Shown: piece after piece, positions 1 through 14,940 of the stretch
How positions within the stretch are numbered: the first letter of the stretch is position 1
How the letters are laid out: the number at the start of each line of letters is the position of its first letter
DNA from: Cololabis saira
Taxonomy: Eukaryota > Chordata > Actinopteri > Beloniformes > Belonidae
NCBI RefSeq assembly: GCF_033807715.1
Contig: NC_084592.1
Span: 27,069,501-27,133,500 of the forward strand
Direction: 5' to 3'
DNA: 64,000 nt
Translations under genes and position numbers: made by a program
The notes under the pieces: generated by a model
What the model was told of the DNA's origin: nothing
The model's input: the letters and a program-made list of their open reading frames with translations, nothing else
Database searches by the model: none

Positions 1-3000
1 AAGTTCTAAAATCGAAAAGCTTTCTGGGAATTAAAAGGATTACATCAAAAAGAAAGGGAATGTATAGATGTGGCTGGCCAGGTCATACATGGGTCCGGTA
101 CATTCTGTACCCATTTCCATCAGTACAAAATGTACTGAACCAGTCACTACAGTGTGGGGATGTGCTTTATGAGCATCCAAGCCGCTATTTAAGACGACCG
201 AGATGGCGGCCGTCATATCCTTTGGTACTGGTTGGTTATATTGCTAACTGATGGGGTTCAGAGGAAGTTTCTCCATTTCCCATCGGCACTGCCTCCTGGA
301 AATCAAAGCCAAAGAAAGCAGACTAATTCTTTGTATTGAAGAGGTAAAATAATTGGTATGGCCAGCCAGGGTAATAAATCGAAATTAATGGGTGAAAACT
401 TGGAATTTTTCAAAATTACAGGTTACGCTCTAGGGTTCTGAAAGGGCCGTCTCTCAGCAGTGCTGCAGAACCAGTGCTGTCGGCATACGCGATGAGGTCC
501 ACACGCATGTTACCAAATGGGTGTGGTTTGCCCTTAGACCGAAAGGAGCATGGGAGAGTGGGCAAGTTATTAATATATTTGAGACCTGCTGAGGAGGGCA
601 CATCAGAACCTTGCTACATAGACAATGTATGCCAGTGGAACACATAAATAAATTGAACCCAAATTGAAATATTTGATTAGCAGAATATTTGGGTCCAGCC
701 CTGATACAACCAATCGGCACTGCTTTAGCTTGTGACGATCTGTTGCGTTTTATTTGTGCTATATCAGTGACGGCGTGAATAGCGAAACCGAAAATACCGA
801 AGTAGCGTTTAGTAGTCCATTTTGTTAATAAACTCATTGTCCCTTTTAAAGAAAGAAAAACAGAAGGGCCAATCATGAAGCCCAATGTTTGAAGTGTACA
901 TGTGAAGATGAAGTGATGTCATTTGACAATTCTATGAAAAGCCAGATGACAATCATGTTACGCCAGACTTCCCCTCGGTGGTACCTTGTTGCATTGTGCC
1001 GGACCGGTTCTATGAACGACTCATAGCAAAACTGTCAAACTCCTGAGATTGTCAGCTGAACTACTAGCAAGGGATATTATCTCACAGTTGAATTGGCATC
1101 AAGGCTTTTTGGTTTGTGTCAAGTGTCAGTAAGTGTTGCATGCTGTCACGTGCTTTAATATGCTTTGAAGGTTATTGATTGTAATATTTAACCATATTTC
1201 TGCTTGTGTGGAGGTGGTACGCTATGGAACCTTAAAAGAGGAGCACCCTGCTGAAGAGGAGGTTGGAGTCGAGTCGAGTGGCTCACTCCACTCTACCAGC
1301 TGTTGAGTTGTAAAAACATGGTTAAAAACAGAGCAGTGATGCTTTTTCCATATGATACTCTGGCCAAAATATCACAGATACTTCATTAAGACCTCAGGAA
1401 ATTGTGTCACCTTGTCTTGTTAATCCCAGAAAAGAAAACGTAACATGCTTATTTAGATATGCTCTCCAAAGATTCCTTCCACATGAGCCACAAATGTTAA
1501 GGATTATAATTTTGTTTTAGTATAACAAAAACCTGCGAGTGCAATACCGCAGGCAACATTACGTCATTCCTCTCACATATGGGATGTTTAGGCTTCATGC
1601 ACTCACAAGTAAGTAGTTGGATCTTCCTATAATGTTGTAATGTTTCAGTGGTAACACATGTGAAAACAGTTCTATTAGGGATCATCTGTTTTTGTTTACA
1701 ATGTGGCCAACGGCTTTAACCTCTAACCATGGGGCTCCCTAACTTTTCCACAAACACTTAAACGTGTGGACTTTCCACAATAAGGTTTAACACATAAAGC
1801 TTAACACTTGTTTTACTTTATGTATTTTTTTATTTTGTCCAGTACCCTTAAAAAAGTCATGTGTCATAAACCATGGACTAACTTCATTATTTGGACTATT
1901 TCCCTAGTTTAATTAGAAATGTCAAGTGTGAGGCTGCAGCGCAGCACTTGCTTGGGCCTTATCCCTGTCACACATGGCAGGCAGGACTACTCACACATGT
2001 CAGACACTCCCTTCGCAGCAGTGTTCACGCAGGCCTCACTAATGGCTTAGCACTTTGAGGAGCAATAACAATCGGCCGGAGAGTAACCCCCCCATGTTAA
2101 AACCTAAGCACACAATGCAGACTTTGATCTGTCTGAGGGGGCTTTGGAGAGGCTTTAGGAAGAATGGATCCTATATGGTTTCAGTTTGAGGCTTCACATT
2201 GTTTACAATACAGACACGGCTAGAATCCCTCTCCATCTACTTAAACGTGCATGGACAGAAACACATTCTTAGCTTGGTTTTAGTAGCCAGCATCTGTGGG
2301 AGTTATTTTTCCTTATTTGTTGCATTCACTAGGTTTTTACAAAGCAATGTATCTTTTTTGACAACTGGTTTTATTAATGGGTTTGTCCATGCATGTTAAA
2401 GTATGTTAACACATAAATGAGAGCACTTCAAGGGAATGGTCTAATGGTTTTATTCTGAATGCAATATGTGGTTTTTAATAATTGGGTAGCGTATGATGTG
2501 TGGTATTATGTGTCCAAGATCTTGGTGTGTGCCGAAATCCTCTGAGACCACTTAGGGGAGACCACTACAGCAAAGTAAATATTCTTTTGTTCTTCAAAAC
2601 CATGTAATAGTCATGTTTGGGTTTGAAAAGCAAACCAAAAGGTTGTTAATGTCCCATGCAATTCCTGTTTCTTTTCTGTCTGCATGCTCTGGTTTTTAAC
2701 CCCCCCACCGCCTCTGATTCACAGATAAATGGTGATGAGTCTGTGAGGTCTGATGTGCTTTCCATAAAGAGTTTGACAACAAAGACAAAGGTCTGTTTAG
2801 TGGGGAGCTACTCTCTGAAGAAGGGAGTGGGTTGCAGAGGGGAGCCCTCATCACCTTGACAGCTACTGTGCACTTTGTTGCTTCAGATACCTGGAAAGGT
2901 TTTCTGCTCCAAAGTCAATAAGCAATACAAACTATACACACATTCTCAGCCAGTTTTATCTTATCAAGATAAAGTACCTCTACGTTATTATCGGATGCCA

Positions 3001-4167
3001 AACTGTTTGTAATTACATTAGAGCGATAAAGACAAATATGAGTAATTGAGCGTACTAGAAAACAAGGGATGATTGCCTTGAGTGTTTTCTGATTGGTCAA
3101 ATTTCTGGAGGCTTTTAAGTGACTGGTTGAATTTCTGTGAATTGTAGGGTGCACTCCGTCTTCTTCCGAAGTTACAATAAACAAAACTTTGTGAACCATT
3201 TTAACATTTTCAATTACAACTTTGGAAATCAAGCCGTAAATGGTTGGATCCAGTGTATGAAAGTCATCTAGAGGAACTGCAAAAACACCCAACCTGGCAG
3301 GAGCGTCTCTGTCCGGGACAGCTGTGGAAGCAATCTACATGAAGCTGGAAACTGGTTGAGAGTCCTCACAAACAAATACATGTTTCTACCAAGATATTAT
3401 GGAAACAAAAATAAAATCGTTCGTACAAAGCAGAAGCTGATCAGTCCTTCCTAAAAACTGTTGCTTTTAGAATGAATAAAGTGTCCTGTTTAAGTTTTGC
3501 TTTAATAATAATAAATAAGTAGTAATTTACCAAAGTTGTATTACATAAAAATATTGCAACTCCTTGTACATCCCCTTTTTTTAACTTGATGTCTAAAATA
3601 AGAATTCATTAAAACAGTTTTGAAAAATCTGAAATCATGGAAATATTCCACTTTAATCGATTCAGCAAGTAAATCTCTTAATAGTCATCTATTTTTGAAA
3701 AGCGCTGACCATTATTATTTGTTATTTAACCGTTTCTTTGAATACGGTTTGAAACTTTTGGGATAGTTTATTGAAATGCTGCCAGACCATTGTCCTACAA
3801 GCAGTTACTTTTGCATCTTTATACACAAAAAATACAAAAGATTCACTGATTTACTTTAACAGCCTTTAATGTCTCCATCAGATTTAAAGTGGACAGAGAA
3901 CCATCACATCCAGTCATTAACAGTTGTGTTTTGACCATTTTAGGGATAGCTTATCCGTATTTCAGTTTACCGGACAGCCCAAGGTTTTCTAACGTCTGTG
4001 CAAGCGCCTCGCTGCTTTTACAAGTCAGTGAGGTTGGTGTCAGTGAAGTGGAGCTGTGAATCTGCAGCTCACTATGTCATTGACAGACACGGAGGGTAAG
4101 GTGGAGACTGCACTGAGAGTTGGCATACTTTTAAAAATGACATGTATTCATGGTTTGCTTCCATCTA
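1..4167. other. 5' flanking non-coding DNA, no gene seen
   Basis: I find no convincing exon here. Open frames are short, lack recognisable domains and have no paired splice signals. The only local structure that stands out is a pair of short palindromes near 97-137. The longest frame, on the minus strand at 454-885, resembles no family I recognise. Confidence 0.5.
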
Positions 4168-4171
4168 CCTG

Positions 4172-4800
4172 GTTTAGTTTTAGTTTAGTTTATTTGCACA
4201 TATTAAAAAGAATACAAAAAAATAGTGGCAATACAATAATTAGTGCAGTGCAGGTGAGAAAAAAGAAACCCAAGGTGGGCTTATGAAAGATTCTCACCAG
4301 AGATAAATACAAATAATAAGTAAACAAGGTAATCCAACTTTACAAAAGCAGTAGAGAAAAAAAAGAAAAAAAAAGAAATGTAAATAAATAGCTAAATACA
4401 TACAAATACACCATCAAATTTACAAATAAATGATGGCAATGTGCGTGTGTGGGTGCGTGCGCATACGCATACTCCCAAAGCATGCACACAAAGCTACATC
4501 TTAGAGATCGTGTGAAAAGGGTTTATTTAAGAGGCTGGCCCTCAATCTACGTTTGAAATTGCAGAGAGAAGATGAGGAGTTAGCAATAGTTATGTGTGAG
4601 TTCCATAATAAAGAACCTCTGACTTTAATGGAGAACTGGCTAAGCGTGGTACGGCTGAAGGGAGGATGAATATTGTCAGATTGTCTAGTATTATAATCAT
4701 GAACTTGAGAGTTAGTCTGGAAGTAATCTTTGAAAGTTGTAGGGAGGATATTTTGACAGTGAGTACATTTATAAATAAAAGCTATCCTATCAACTTACAA
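4172..4800 (-). mobile_element. degraded non-LTR retrotransposon 3' region (antisense)
   Basis: Read on the minus strand, this stretch ends in a short A/T-rich tail with repeated AAACTA units (complement of TTTAGTTTAGTTTATTTGCA at about 4180-4200). That is a typical 3' end of a fish non-LTR element. The interior is A-rich and contains no intact reverse-transcriptase frame. The 5' limit is uncertain. The assignment rests on recalled similarity to common teleost LINE tails, so the clade is not fixed. Confidence 0.42.
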
Positions 4801-4869
4801 CTGCTCCTAAAATGTATTCCATCCCAGAATTGGAACCCTGACCCCACTTTTTAAAAGACATGCCCGCTT

Positions 4870-7800
4870 GTTGATGAGTTCTGCTTGAAGTGTCCAAAAA
4901 ACATGAACACACCCTCGATGAAAAATTGAAGTTCAAATTACACCTCAGACACTGTTTTCACTCTTGGGATTTTTTATTTATTTAATTCTTTTCCTGTGGT
5001 AAAAATGTGAAGTTTTTGTAAATATAAACTCATTTGTGATTTGAAAGGATTTTCTCACAAAATGTTTCTCTTTTTAGAGTCAGAATTTCTTAATCTATTA
5101 ACCTAGAAATCTTGACTTTTAAAGTAAGAACTTCTAGGTTTTGAATCAGTATTATTAATTCCCACAAAGGCCCCTAATTTGCCGTTGTATAAATGGTCAT
5201 CACTTACATTTACTTATTTTTTAACCTCATCTGGGTTCTTCTATACCTTTCTCATTGACCCATTCACACAAACACTCATACATCATATACAGTATATGAC
5301 TATGCAATATGCAGGGAAGAAGATGGGCGAAAACATTTAGTTTTTGACAAATAATTTTAACTGCTTCTACCGCAGTTCCGAAAATAGTCAACAAAGGAAG
5401 AAGGCAGCGGATGATCATTCAAATGATTATCCAAAGACAACGCCCTGATGTAATGCAGCAATTTTAGAATGACGGGGGTTTCCTTCACAGGTTTTTCTTT
5501 GCAATATCTGGGTTTTGCACAAACCTAGGGGTAATGGAAACGTGTTGACTTGAGCGTTGGCTGTTGTATCGTGGAAGAATGTAGCAAAGCTCCTTCTGCA
5601 GAAAGACAGAAGCAGTTGAGAGGCTGCAGTTTGTTGTCTGTTTTCAGTCTAAACGCTGGCCATGTCAGGTACATCAAGTAAAACTTTTGCAGAGGACAAA
5701 CAACTGCCCCTGGTATTCTCACTTTCCATGTTATGATCTCCTGACATTGGCTTTCCATGGTGTGCATGTGTTTCCTCTCTCCTCACTAACAATGCAGCTC
5801 AGGAAGTATGTCAGGATAAGGGCCAGACTGCAAGGCTCTCTTTTGGGAGTGCATCCAAATTTTAGGGACAGTTTTCCCAGTCTTGTTAATCCCAGAAAAG
5901 AGAGTTCAGTATTCAGCAAAGCTGTGGATATGTGAAAGGGAATTACTGCTCCAGGTGTACTCGGAAGAAAACTGTGCAATGTCCCTCTGGCTGGTAAGTT
6001 CTGCTTCAACATGTCATTTTCAACTGTGGGTGGTCAAGGATTCACTCCTGGTCATGGTCAGTCAGCTCCAAGATGTTAAAACTTTCTTCAAACTTTTCCC
6101 AAGGACAACATATTTGAGATTAATTCTTGGATGTATTTCCTGTTAATGAGTGAAAATGAGTGATGGTAAGAATTGATCGATAACTTCATTTTCAAGTCTT
6201 AATTCTGCTTTAAATCAATTTGCTGAATCAAAATCTCGTATAAACCTGAAGAGCTGAAGCTAAAACGAGGCCTTAGATTTGGATAAGGCAGAACTTGAGG
6301 AGACAAATATCTAAACTCTGGATTGTTACTGTTATTAAATTGCATCAATACAGATGTTACATTTCACACATGATTTGCCTATTTAAATAATCAGAAGGTC
6401 CAATACAGAGCTGTAATGTTCAGGAAAAAGTAAATGACTTTGCTGCAGTGTTGGTGCTGAACGGTTCCTGAGAACTACTCGATCAGTCAACAAGCACGTA
6501 GGTGTGTCGGGGTAAATCAGACGGGGACACCGTTAGCCGATAGAGACGGAGCATTAAATGAGCTGCAGATCAAGGACTGTAAGAGTGGTCAATGACATCA
6601 TTGTGACTGAAGGTGACCGCCAACGAATGTTTAACTCACTGCTAATGAACTTGCTTTAATGTTGCACTCTTCAGTCAGAGCAGGTATTTTATGTGAAAAC
6701 ATGAGGCTTTCTACCCGTCAGCGGCGACATTTACATTTATGAACTTGGTTTGAATGGACATTTGGAATATGTTATGGTGAAAATGGCAACCTTTAACTGA
6801 ATTGGTTTTATTGAATGTATATTTAACAAAAGTGGGAGATGTTTATGTTGATTATACCAGTAAATCTGTAAGACCTGGGGCTTTAATTAGGCTCATTTGT
6901 GTTCTGTTCCTTGGTTTGCCTGCAGTTTGGTGCCCATTTAATATTTAAAAAAAAAAAATTAAATACACTTTATTAAGCATGCTGTTTTGTCATAACCTTA
7001 CTTGTAACTTTCTGATTACTTATTTCATTTTGCTGACATTTTTACTTTTTTATGACTGCTGACTGGTTGACATATGTCATAATTAGCACCGTATTGGACC
7101 TTGATGGCCCTTTCATTAGTCTCTGATGCATCCTGCCCTCTTGTGCGATGTCTGGGCTTTGGTAAGGCGGCTGGCAGCTTGTAGGCAGTTCACGTTTGAG
7201 CCAAATTAAAAATGTAACTGTTAAAAGTTGAAATGGTCACTGTGTTGCTTTGTGCATGACATGTGATTGCATAGCTGGTAAAACTAGCCTTAGTGTTTCT
7301 GCACAATATAATTTCTTTTTTTCAAGCTCAGTGGCGTCGGTGAATCTTGATTGAAAGTATTTTTTTCATTGCCTTTGATTTGTTAGCCCTTAAAACAAAT
7401 CTGAAATAATCTGCAGATTTTGAATAAGATTCCCAACGGTTTCATATACTTTACAAGGTTTAAGAAGGGGGATCCTTTTTCTATTTGGTATATAACTGTA
7501 ATGTTTTGTATCACACTCACCATACAATAACAAGTTATGCATTTTAGGGGGACACTAAGCACATAAACCTTTTTCTTTAATAAAATAAATACTGTAAGAG
7601 CGGATTGAGCTGTATCAGGCTTAAGATTTAAATCGGTATTGTTCTCTGCGCCTTCGTCTGCATAAAGATCATAGCTCTTCATGAAACGGAAAGTCTCACC
7701 ATTATTTCACCGATCCACGGATGAATTCGCCAACTGTTTCCATTTGCTGCCTTAAGATAGAGCAAGAGTATCATTGTCATGTCAGAAGATGAAATGAGCT

Positions 7801-10800
7801 TTCATTTAATTCCTCGTGGCTTTCTGCCACGTGCCTACATTTGCCAGGCTCTGAATCCAAAAATGTCTGAGATCAATGGTGGGAGGGACAGCTGGCAATG
7901 GCGGCATTAATACCAGCCACTTTGTCGGGGTCGGAAACCTGAAGTCTAAACTCAGACAAATGGGTGTCCCATCCAGATTGTAATTACATCCATTAATTAT
8001 CTTCAATTTAATGTTATTGTATCTTGTCTTACTGCAGTAATGAGCTAAAGATTCTTGAAATACACTCGCAGCATCATAGCATACATGGTGTTAATATCTG
8101 CATGATGTCATTCAGACAGGATCTAATGGACATATAGCTTAGTTAGACTCTGCAGTAAGCTGCAGTGCAGCATGGATTTGCACTTTGAGCTTGACGAGGA
8201 GGCTGTCACTCCCACTGCCTCAATTTCCAATTCCAGGATGGACACTAATTTAGAGTCCCAGCAGAATTCTTACTTTTGTTTTATATTGATTGTAAAAGAA
8301 ATCAGATGCATCTTGGTGGAAAAAAAGACAAATGAAACTGGTGAGTGGATGCCACCAGCTGAGGCCAAACATTTCTGTCAACCCCCCATTAAAACCATGA
8401 CTGGCCATTTCCCCTCTTATTCTCTGAAGAACAATGACCCTTAACTCCCAAACATCTTGACTGATTTTCTCGACCGGGCAGCAGACCTGACGTTGCCAAA
8501 GCAGTCTATTGTCTGCGCTGCTGAGAAGCAGGAAGTAAACATTTCATTGTCAGTGAACCTTCTATGCTAGTCGGTTCTTTCGCCAAAATTGTGTAATCAT
8601 CTGTAGTAGTGCTACACGGAGAACTGCTGACACAAAACCTTCACTACCAACCCGTTCTTATAGCAACAAGCTTTATCTTTTGTAGTTTTTGTGAACAGTA
8701 CAATGTTTTCAAAACTTCCCTCAGGCTATCATGTATTTACAAGTGAAACGGTTAAAAGCAGTTTTCCTTGAGTAATTCTGACTTGTTGTAGGTAAAACTG
8801 CACGTGTCTGGTCAGTTTGGGGTTTGAGAGCCTGCAAGGATGTAAATGTTATTTCCCAAGTTCTTAGAAGTTTCACAAAGAAACTGCAGAGTGCCAGAAA
8901 AGGTAACTGAATGCTCCTTCAGGGATGTGAGGCCTGCCGTATCGCACGCTCAGTCTTGTTCCTCTGTTGTCTGCCTTTTTTATCAGTTGCCCTTCTCTTT
9001 ACAAAACAACTCTTTTATTTTGCGCTCTATTAAAGGTCATTTTTTTTTAGCGTGTTGAAATCCAATTTCTAACAGAAGTACAAAGGAACTGATTTTAAGT
9101 GGTGTCTTCACTGACCACGTTCATTGTTTGCTGTAAATTTAAGCAAATTTAAACTTTTAGAAGGAAGGTCTATGGAAGATGGAGATGTTGGAGTAAACAA
9201 TTCTCTTTATTCTGGAAGATTCTACATCATCAGAGCAGTTGGTGTCACCGATCAGGTAAAAAATTATAAGTTATGTTTTTTCAACATCTAAAGTGTATAG
9301 TTATCTCAGTGCCTAAATGCTGTACATGCATCATGTTACTATGATGAATACAGTCACATGAGCTCAGGAAGTCCTTGGAAAACACAAGACATGTTGCTGC
9401 TTCGTTCACTTTTCAAAACTGTATTAATAAGTGGGAAGCTAATTATCAACTCTGGACACGAGCTCCTCCTAGGTGGAGAGGAGGATGGTGTGCAGGTGGG
9501 TTCTAGTCAGATGAGTCCATGTTTCATCTGGCTTTTGGAGGAAAATGATAGTGAATTCTTCATGTTAAAGATGAGATACTTTCTAGGCTGCAATCAGCAG
9601 AAAATTCAAAAGCAAGCCTATGCTGCTTGATACCAAAATGTCATGATATTAACATTTTTGGGTTCTAAGCCTAATTACATCACTGCAAGTGCCCACAACT
9701 TCACTTTCCATCAAGCACTTAATATTGCTACCCCTATAGCAAAGATTATTTAGACCAAACATGAAACCACATCTGCAACTTTGTTTGGCCAACAACGGGC
9801 CTTGTTTGATGAGAAAAGAATAACAGTGAATGTGTCTGCCCTAGTTCAGCCACATACCTATTAGATATCTCGCACATCTGCATTTTCTTAGGGACTTTGG
9901 GTCACGACTGGCCCTCACAAACTTTTCCATTACCCATGTGAAATTTGTTAGGGTCACATGTAGACCATACAACCCAATTTAAGCCCAGCTCATGACCTTT
10001 GGACCACAAAACTGCAATTTGAATCACATCTGGCCCAAGGTACACTTTTCAGTGCCAAGTTGAAGTTGCCAAATGTATCTGTATCTGCTATCTGGGTGTT
10101 TTCATACAACAGTAAAAGAGTCAATGTATATATAAGATGTAAAGATTGAGAAAAGGCTGACCACAAGTGAACTTAAAAAAGAAACCAACAAAAAACCACA
10201 ACAAAAAAACACAGGAGACGGCTAAGAATACACACAAATAAGGCACAAGACCTATTTTTCAGTGTTTTCACTCAAAAGTCACAAGCTTCCTCGCATTTCT
10301 TTGGAAATACATAAAGATGGGAACTGCCCCAGGCTGATCTTATTGTTCAATAATATATTTACCTCATGTGACTCCTGCCAGAAAGGAGAGGCAAATTCTG
10401 AGTCCCTTTTAATCAGGAATCCTGTAAAAAGCACAGTTAAATAACTCGACTGCGAAAAATACCATTTGAGGCATTTATATAATTTGGTATCCACTTCGTT
10501 CAAATGTGCGGCATAAATTGTGTTTCTGACGTAGACCTCAGCTCCAACACTAACAAGCAGCTCAGACGGAGCACAGGCTCTGAGACTGCAGAGACTATTA
10601 CTGATTGGTATGAGACTGCCAGTCTTGATTAACGCCCCTCTGACACAAACAGATGCAACAGCACACTTCACTCAGTACATGTACGCACCCAGGACACACT
10701 TGTTTGCTTTTACTCTATTCATCCAACTTCAGTCTGCACGTCTCGTCTTCTCAGCTTTTGATTACAAATAGGAAGCTGAGTATCTGCATCATACTATGCT

Positions 10801-12060
10801 TCATTTCAAACGCTGAGAATTAATATTTACTCCACCCAACACATCAGAGATTCATTGTTCTGTCGTTGCTCTACAACATTACACCGCCCCCCTTTTCTGC
10901 ATTAAATTGCTGACCCCTGCCCCCTCTTTTTCCATCACTTTAAGTGCCTCGTTCTATAGTAGACGGCTCTGTTTGACCCATCCCACCACCGCCCACTTCT
11001 GTCTTCCCCCTTTCCTAATCTTTTCCCTCCCTGTGCTTTGAATGGGAGATCCTGCAGCATCTAGAGAAAAGAGGAGACAGGATGCAGGGATGCTGTGGGG
11101 ATGCCATTCAAATAAGGACACCTATAAGAATGACCTCAGCCCCACTTTAGAGGAGTCTCCAGTGTGAGAAGCCCATGGAAAGCATACCATTCCTTCAATC
11201 AGATAAAGAGCTATCCCATCACTCTTTTTAAGGGTAAGGGCTTGATTGCTTGCATCTCCGGGGACGGATTGTGAAGGACAAGCTATAGACGGAGGGGAGA
11301 CTGGGAGTGAGGAGCAAACAAGGGCTACAGTAGAGGACGAAAAGAGGCTGTCAGGAGAGAATGGGCGGACTTGGCTGGTGTCTCGCCACAGTCTTTCGTT
11401 GGGCAAAATTTTTCTCCTCCTGTTTTTTTCCATTTTGGAAATCAAGGAGAAGCAAGAACAAGGTATAACTGGTCATTTAAATGCATTTTACTTGAATTAA
11501 ACTAGTTTCTGTGTTTTTATTATTTTTTAGGTTAGCCTGTTTATTCCTCATTTACTCAGTTCACGATCTTGACTATGGAGCAGCAGGTGGAGTAGGTAAT
11601 CCAGCATCCACAAGGTCGGCTGTTTGATGCCCGGCATGATGAAGTGTTCTTGGGGATATAAGTGTGTGACTGTAGAAACTAAGTGGTTTACATACTGTAA
11701 GTAGACGGCATACAAATGTGTAATAAGTGCTATATGGGTCCTTTCTAAAATGTGGACAAGGTTAAAATAGTTGCTGCGTAAGTGTGTCCCATGTAGTATA
11801 ATTAGCTGTTTGTTGAACTCTGACTGGGTCGTGCAACTTCATGCCCAGTGGCGTGCAAATATTTAGGTGAATATCCAGATGTTTTAAACTGTCTTTTATC
11901 TGCATGTTAAGATATCTGGGAGGAAAACATACCTTTTGGGATATTTGTAAAAATGAAAAACGATATTAAATATGGTTTATTACTTAATTTAACTGTTTAA
12001 CTATTAACTATTTAACTGAGTCACAGAAATCATGTGACTGATTTTGAAGGCACACAGAGC
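4870..12060. other. non-coding flanking DNA, nothing recognised
   Basis: Unique-looking AT-rich sequence. No open frame shows a known domain, and I see no tRNA, rRNA or clear repeat. Conserved non-coding elements or alternative 5' exons of the downstream gene cannot be excluded from one sequence alone. Confidence 0.4.
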
Positions 12061-12068
12061 CAAAAATA

Positions 12069-12164
12069 TCCATCCATCCATCCATCCATCCATCCATCCA
12101 TCCATCCATCCATCCATCCATCCATCCATCCATCCATCCATCCATCCATCCATCCATCCATCCG
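12069..12164. repeat. (ATCC)n microsatellite
   Basis: About 24 uninterrupted copies of a four-base ATCC unit. The repeat creates a chance frame of alternating Pro-Ser-Ile-His that should not be treated as protein. Confidence 0.97.
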
Positions 12165-13268
12165 GGGGTTTGATGGAGCTGTCCCATCCATCACACTCGA
12201 CTCACTTCAGCAACTAACTAACTAAGTAATATCAGATATTATATACGGCTTAACAATAGTTGTAAGAATTGCACACACATTTTAAATTGCAAGTTATTTT
12301 TAGCTCATTTGAGTATAAACCCTGGCAGACTCCAATGTCTTTATTCTTTAAATAGGAAAGGTAATTTAATGTTAGCGGCGACTCCTGACTTTTCATTAAG
12401 TGGATATATAAAAGCAAGTGCACAGATGAAATAAAGAGGTTATGACTTTGTCTGTGTGTTCTGCATAATCATGAGTCCAAGTCCAATATTGCTCTGTTAT
12501 TGCACAGAATATTATCTGGAGGTGCAAGCTTTGATAGAGTTAGTGCTATTTAGCAAATATAAGCACATAATAGTGCTGAGCTAAAACAAGGAGCATAATG
12601 CTTCATAAATATTGGTTTGTCATATTATGTGTCAGACAAATATGTCCATGCTTAAAGCTTAACTATTGCTGGCCTCTTCTTCACAGAGCTCTTAGCATGT
12701 CTTACACTGTTATATTTCAGCTTTCAGTGACATTTCACTCAGGACAGAGAATGAAGAGAAACCAGAATCGCACAGACTGTCCTTAGATCACAGACGTTGG
12801 AAATATGGAGGAAATGTGAAATGCTGCCATTACTGTGATTTGTGAATCCATCCCTGAATGTCACAACATTTCCATTTGTGGTTTCTGAATCAGTGGAAAT
12901 TTAATATTTGTATGAGGCTCATCTAGTGATTGGCCTGCTGCTGGAGAGATAAGCACTTTAGGATGCGCGCATGAGCCGAGATACACACAAACAACAGGAT
13001 ATTGCTGGGTTGACTTGACTTGGCGCTTTTCCTGATAGTGGGTCTGTGCTGATGAACAGAGCCATTAATCCTGCAGATCGAGCTGCTGCTCAGCGTCTTG
13101 GAAAAAACATGCTCATATATTCACCCTGAAGGATAAAATGTTTTTATGGTCTGACTTAAGAAGCAGTGAGGCATTTTCAGTCATTCAACTTGTGCTTCAA
13201 TACCCCTCAGTTTTTTTGTTATATTTGACTGAAATCTAATTTAAAGTTGTCTTAAAGGAGGTGTATTA

Positions 13269-13428
<160 letters not shown>

Positions 13429-14332
13429 AAAGTATACATTTTTGGATCTTTTCGGGTGTCTGAAGGGACTAATAAATCAAAAACTTCCACATTACATATC
13501 CTTTTGATGTTTTTTGAGGCTGCAGTGACTGGTTCAGATTTGCAGAAGCCTGTGACATCTCAGGGCATCATGAGGGGAAAATGATTCAGCTTCTCCATCT
13601 TTATCTCCTCCCACTTTCTGCTGATGGATGGATTATCAAATGAAAGTAAAATTTTAAGGCTTCACCCACATGCCCAGTGTCCCTGCAGAAAATGCCAAGC
13701 AGTTTGACTTTGTTGTTGTTGTCTGGTGTAAGTGGAAATCAAAATGCAGACAAACAATTCTCAGTGGCTCTGTGGATCACACACTCACAAGGTTACAGAC
13801 TTTTAGGGAAGCATGTAGGTAGTTTTGTCCACTATCATTCCAGTAGCAATTGTGCTCCTGGACACCTATTTTAAACACTTGACACTATTTCCTGAAAACT
13901 TAATGAAATCTCTGACTTCCTTGTTTAGAATACTACAGATATACAGTACAACGGCTCCCATTTTAATTGTGCAGTTTTTTTTAGGTTATTTTAGGTTGGA
14001 GGAGTCAAATACTTGCCTTTGCTCCAACTCTTTCTATTGAGGAGTGTGTTTCTATTAAGTTCTGCTGTGCAGCTTTATCCCACCCCCTGTTAAGATACAG
14101 CAAGTGCAGCGTGGTGTGAATTTAGGTGGAGATGAAGATGGGGAAGTTGGATAATACTTCACTCCTCTGGGTGTGTGATGTTACAAAAACTTGCAGATCT
14201 TATTAGCTTCTTAAGACATATTTTCAAACCAAGGCAGCCCTGAAGAAAGGGGCAGGGTTTTTGTTTCAGAGGTTTTGTCATTTTATTAACTACAGACACC
14301 CAAATATCTGCTCTTGTGCAGAGAAAAGTTCA

Positions 14333-14465
14333 TTCAACCATTCATTTTCCATATTAGTGTAAATCCTATTCAGGGTTATAATCATATTTCCGGAGCCAAT
14401 CCCATCTGCCCTCAGTGCAACAAATGTGGCACGCCCTGGACAGGACGCCAGTCCGTCACAGATTC
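14333..14465 (-). mobile_element. retroposon 3' tail fragment (antisense)
   Basis: The block CCATTCATTTTCCATATTAG, followed by a 'cctattcagggtt' segment and then 'ccctggacaggacgccagtc', is in the order of a very common teleost SINE/LINE tail seen from its complement. A second, similar copy lies at 34131-34262. It is a short, diverged fragment without coding capacity. Confidence 0.6.
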
Positions 14466-14863
14466 ATTTTTAGTTTTAGATCGCTGCTTGTCTTTACAGA
14501 CTTTCACCTCTCTAGTCTAACTGTGACTTACCCGCAACTGGATAGTCTGTTTTTTTTTTTCACATGTGCACATGTGAGCTTTTATATATGTGATTGGAGC
14601 TTTCTCATGTTGTCCTTTGACATTACCCAACAACAGGTTTTCAAAGAGTAGCCCTGGCCACCCTGAAATGTGTCACACCATGCACGAGTGTTATTGTTGC
14701 TTCGACGGGGCAGCATGTTCTGGTGTTGGGTGGACGGTCCTTCCTCTCAGTGTTACGCTGTACAAAGAACAGAGGAAAAACGTGCATGTACATGTGAGGG
14801 CTCTCCAAAGAGAGGGCGTGGGTACTGTATTGTTTTCAACAGATGGGAGTCAGGGGTGAAAAT

Positions 14864-14864
<1 letters not shown>

Positions 14865-14936
<72 letters not shown>
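14865..14936. repeat. (TG)n microsatellite
   Basis: About 36 TG units followed by a short imperfect TGCGTGCATG end. Chance Cys-Val and Thr-His frames arise from it. Confidence 0.97.

Positions 14937-14940
<4 letters not shown>

Noticed and set aside
454..885. 143-codon minus-strand frame
   Set aside because: No domain, no splice partners and no composition typical of coding sequence. Possibly inside an old repeat, but I cannot support a gene.
12034..12225. Frame with repeated Pro-Ser-Ile-His
   Set aside because: Direct product of the (ATCC)n tract.
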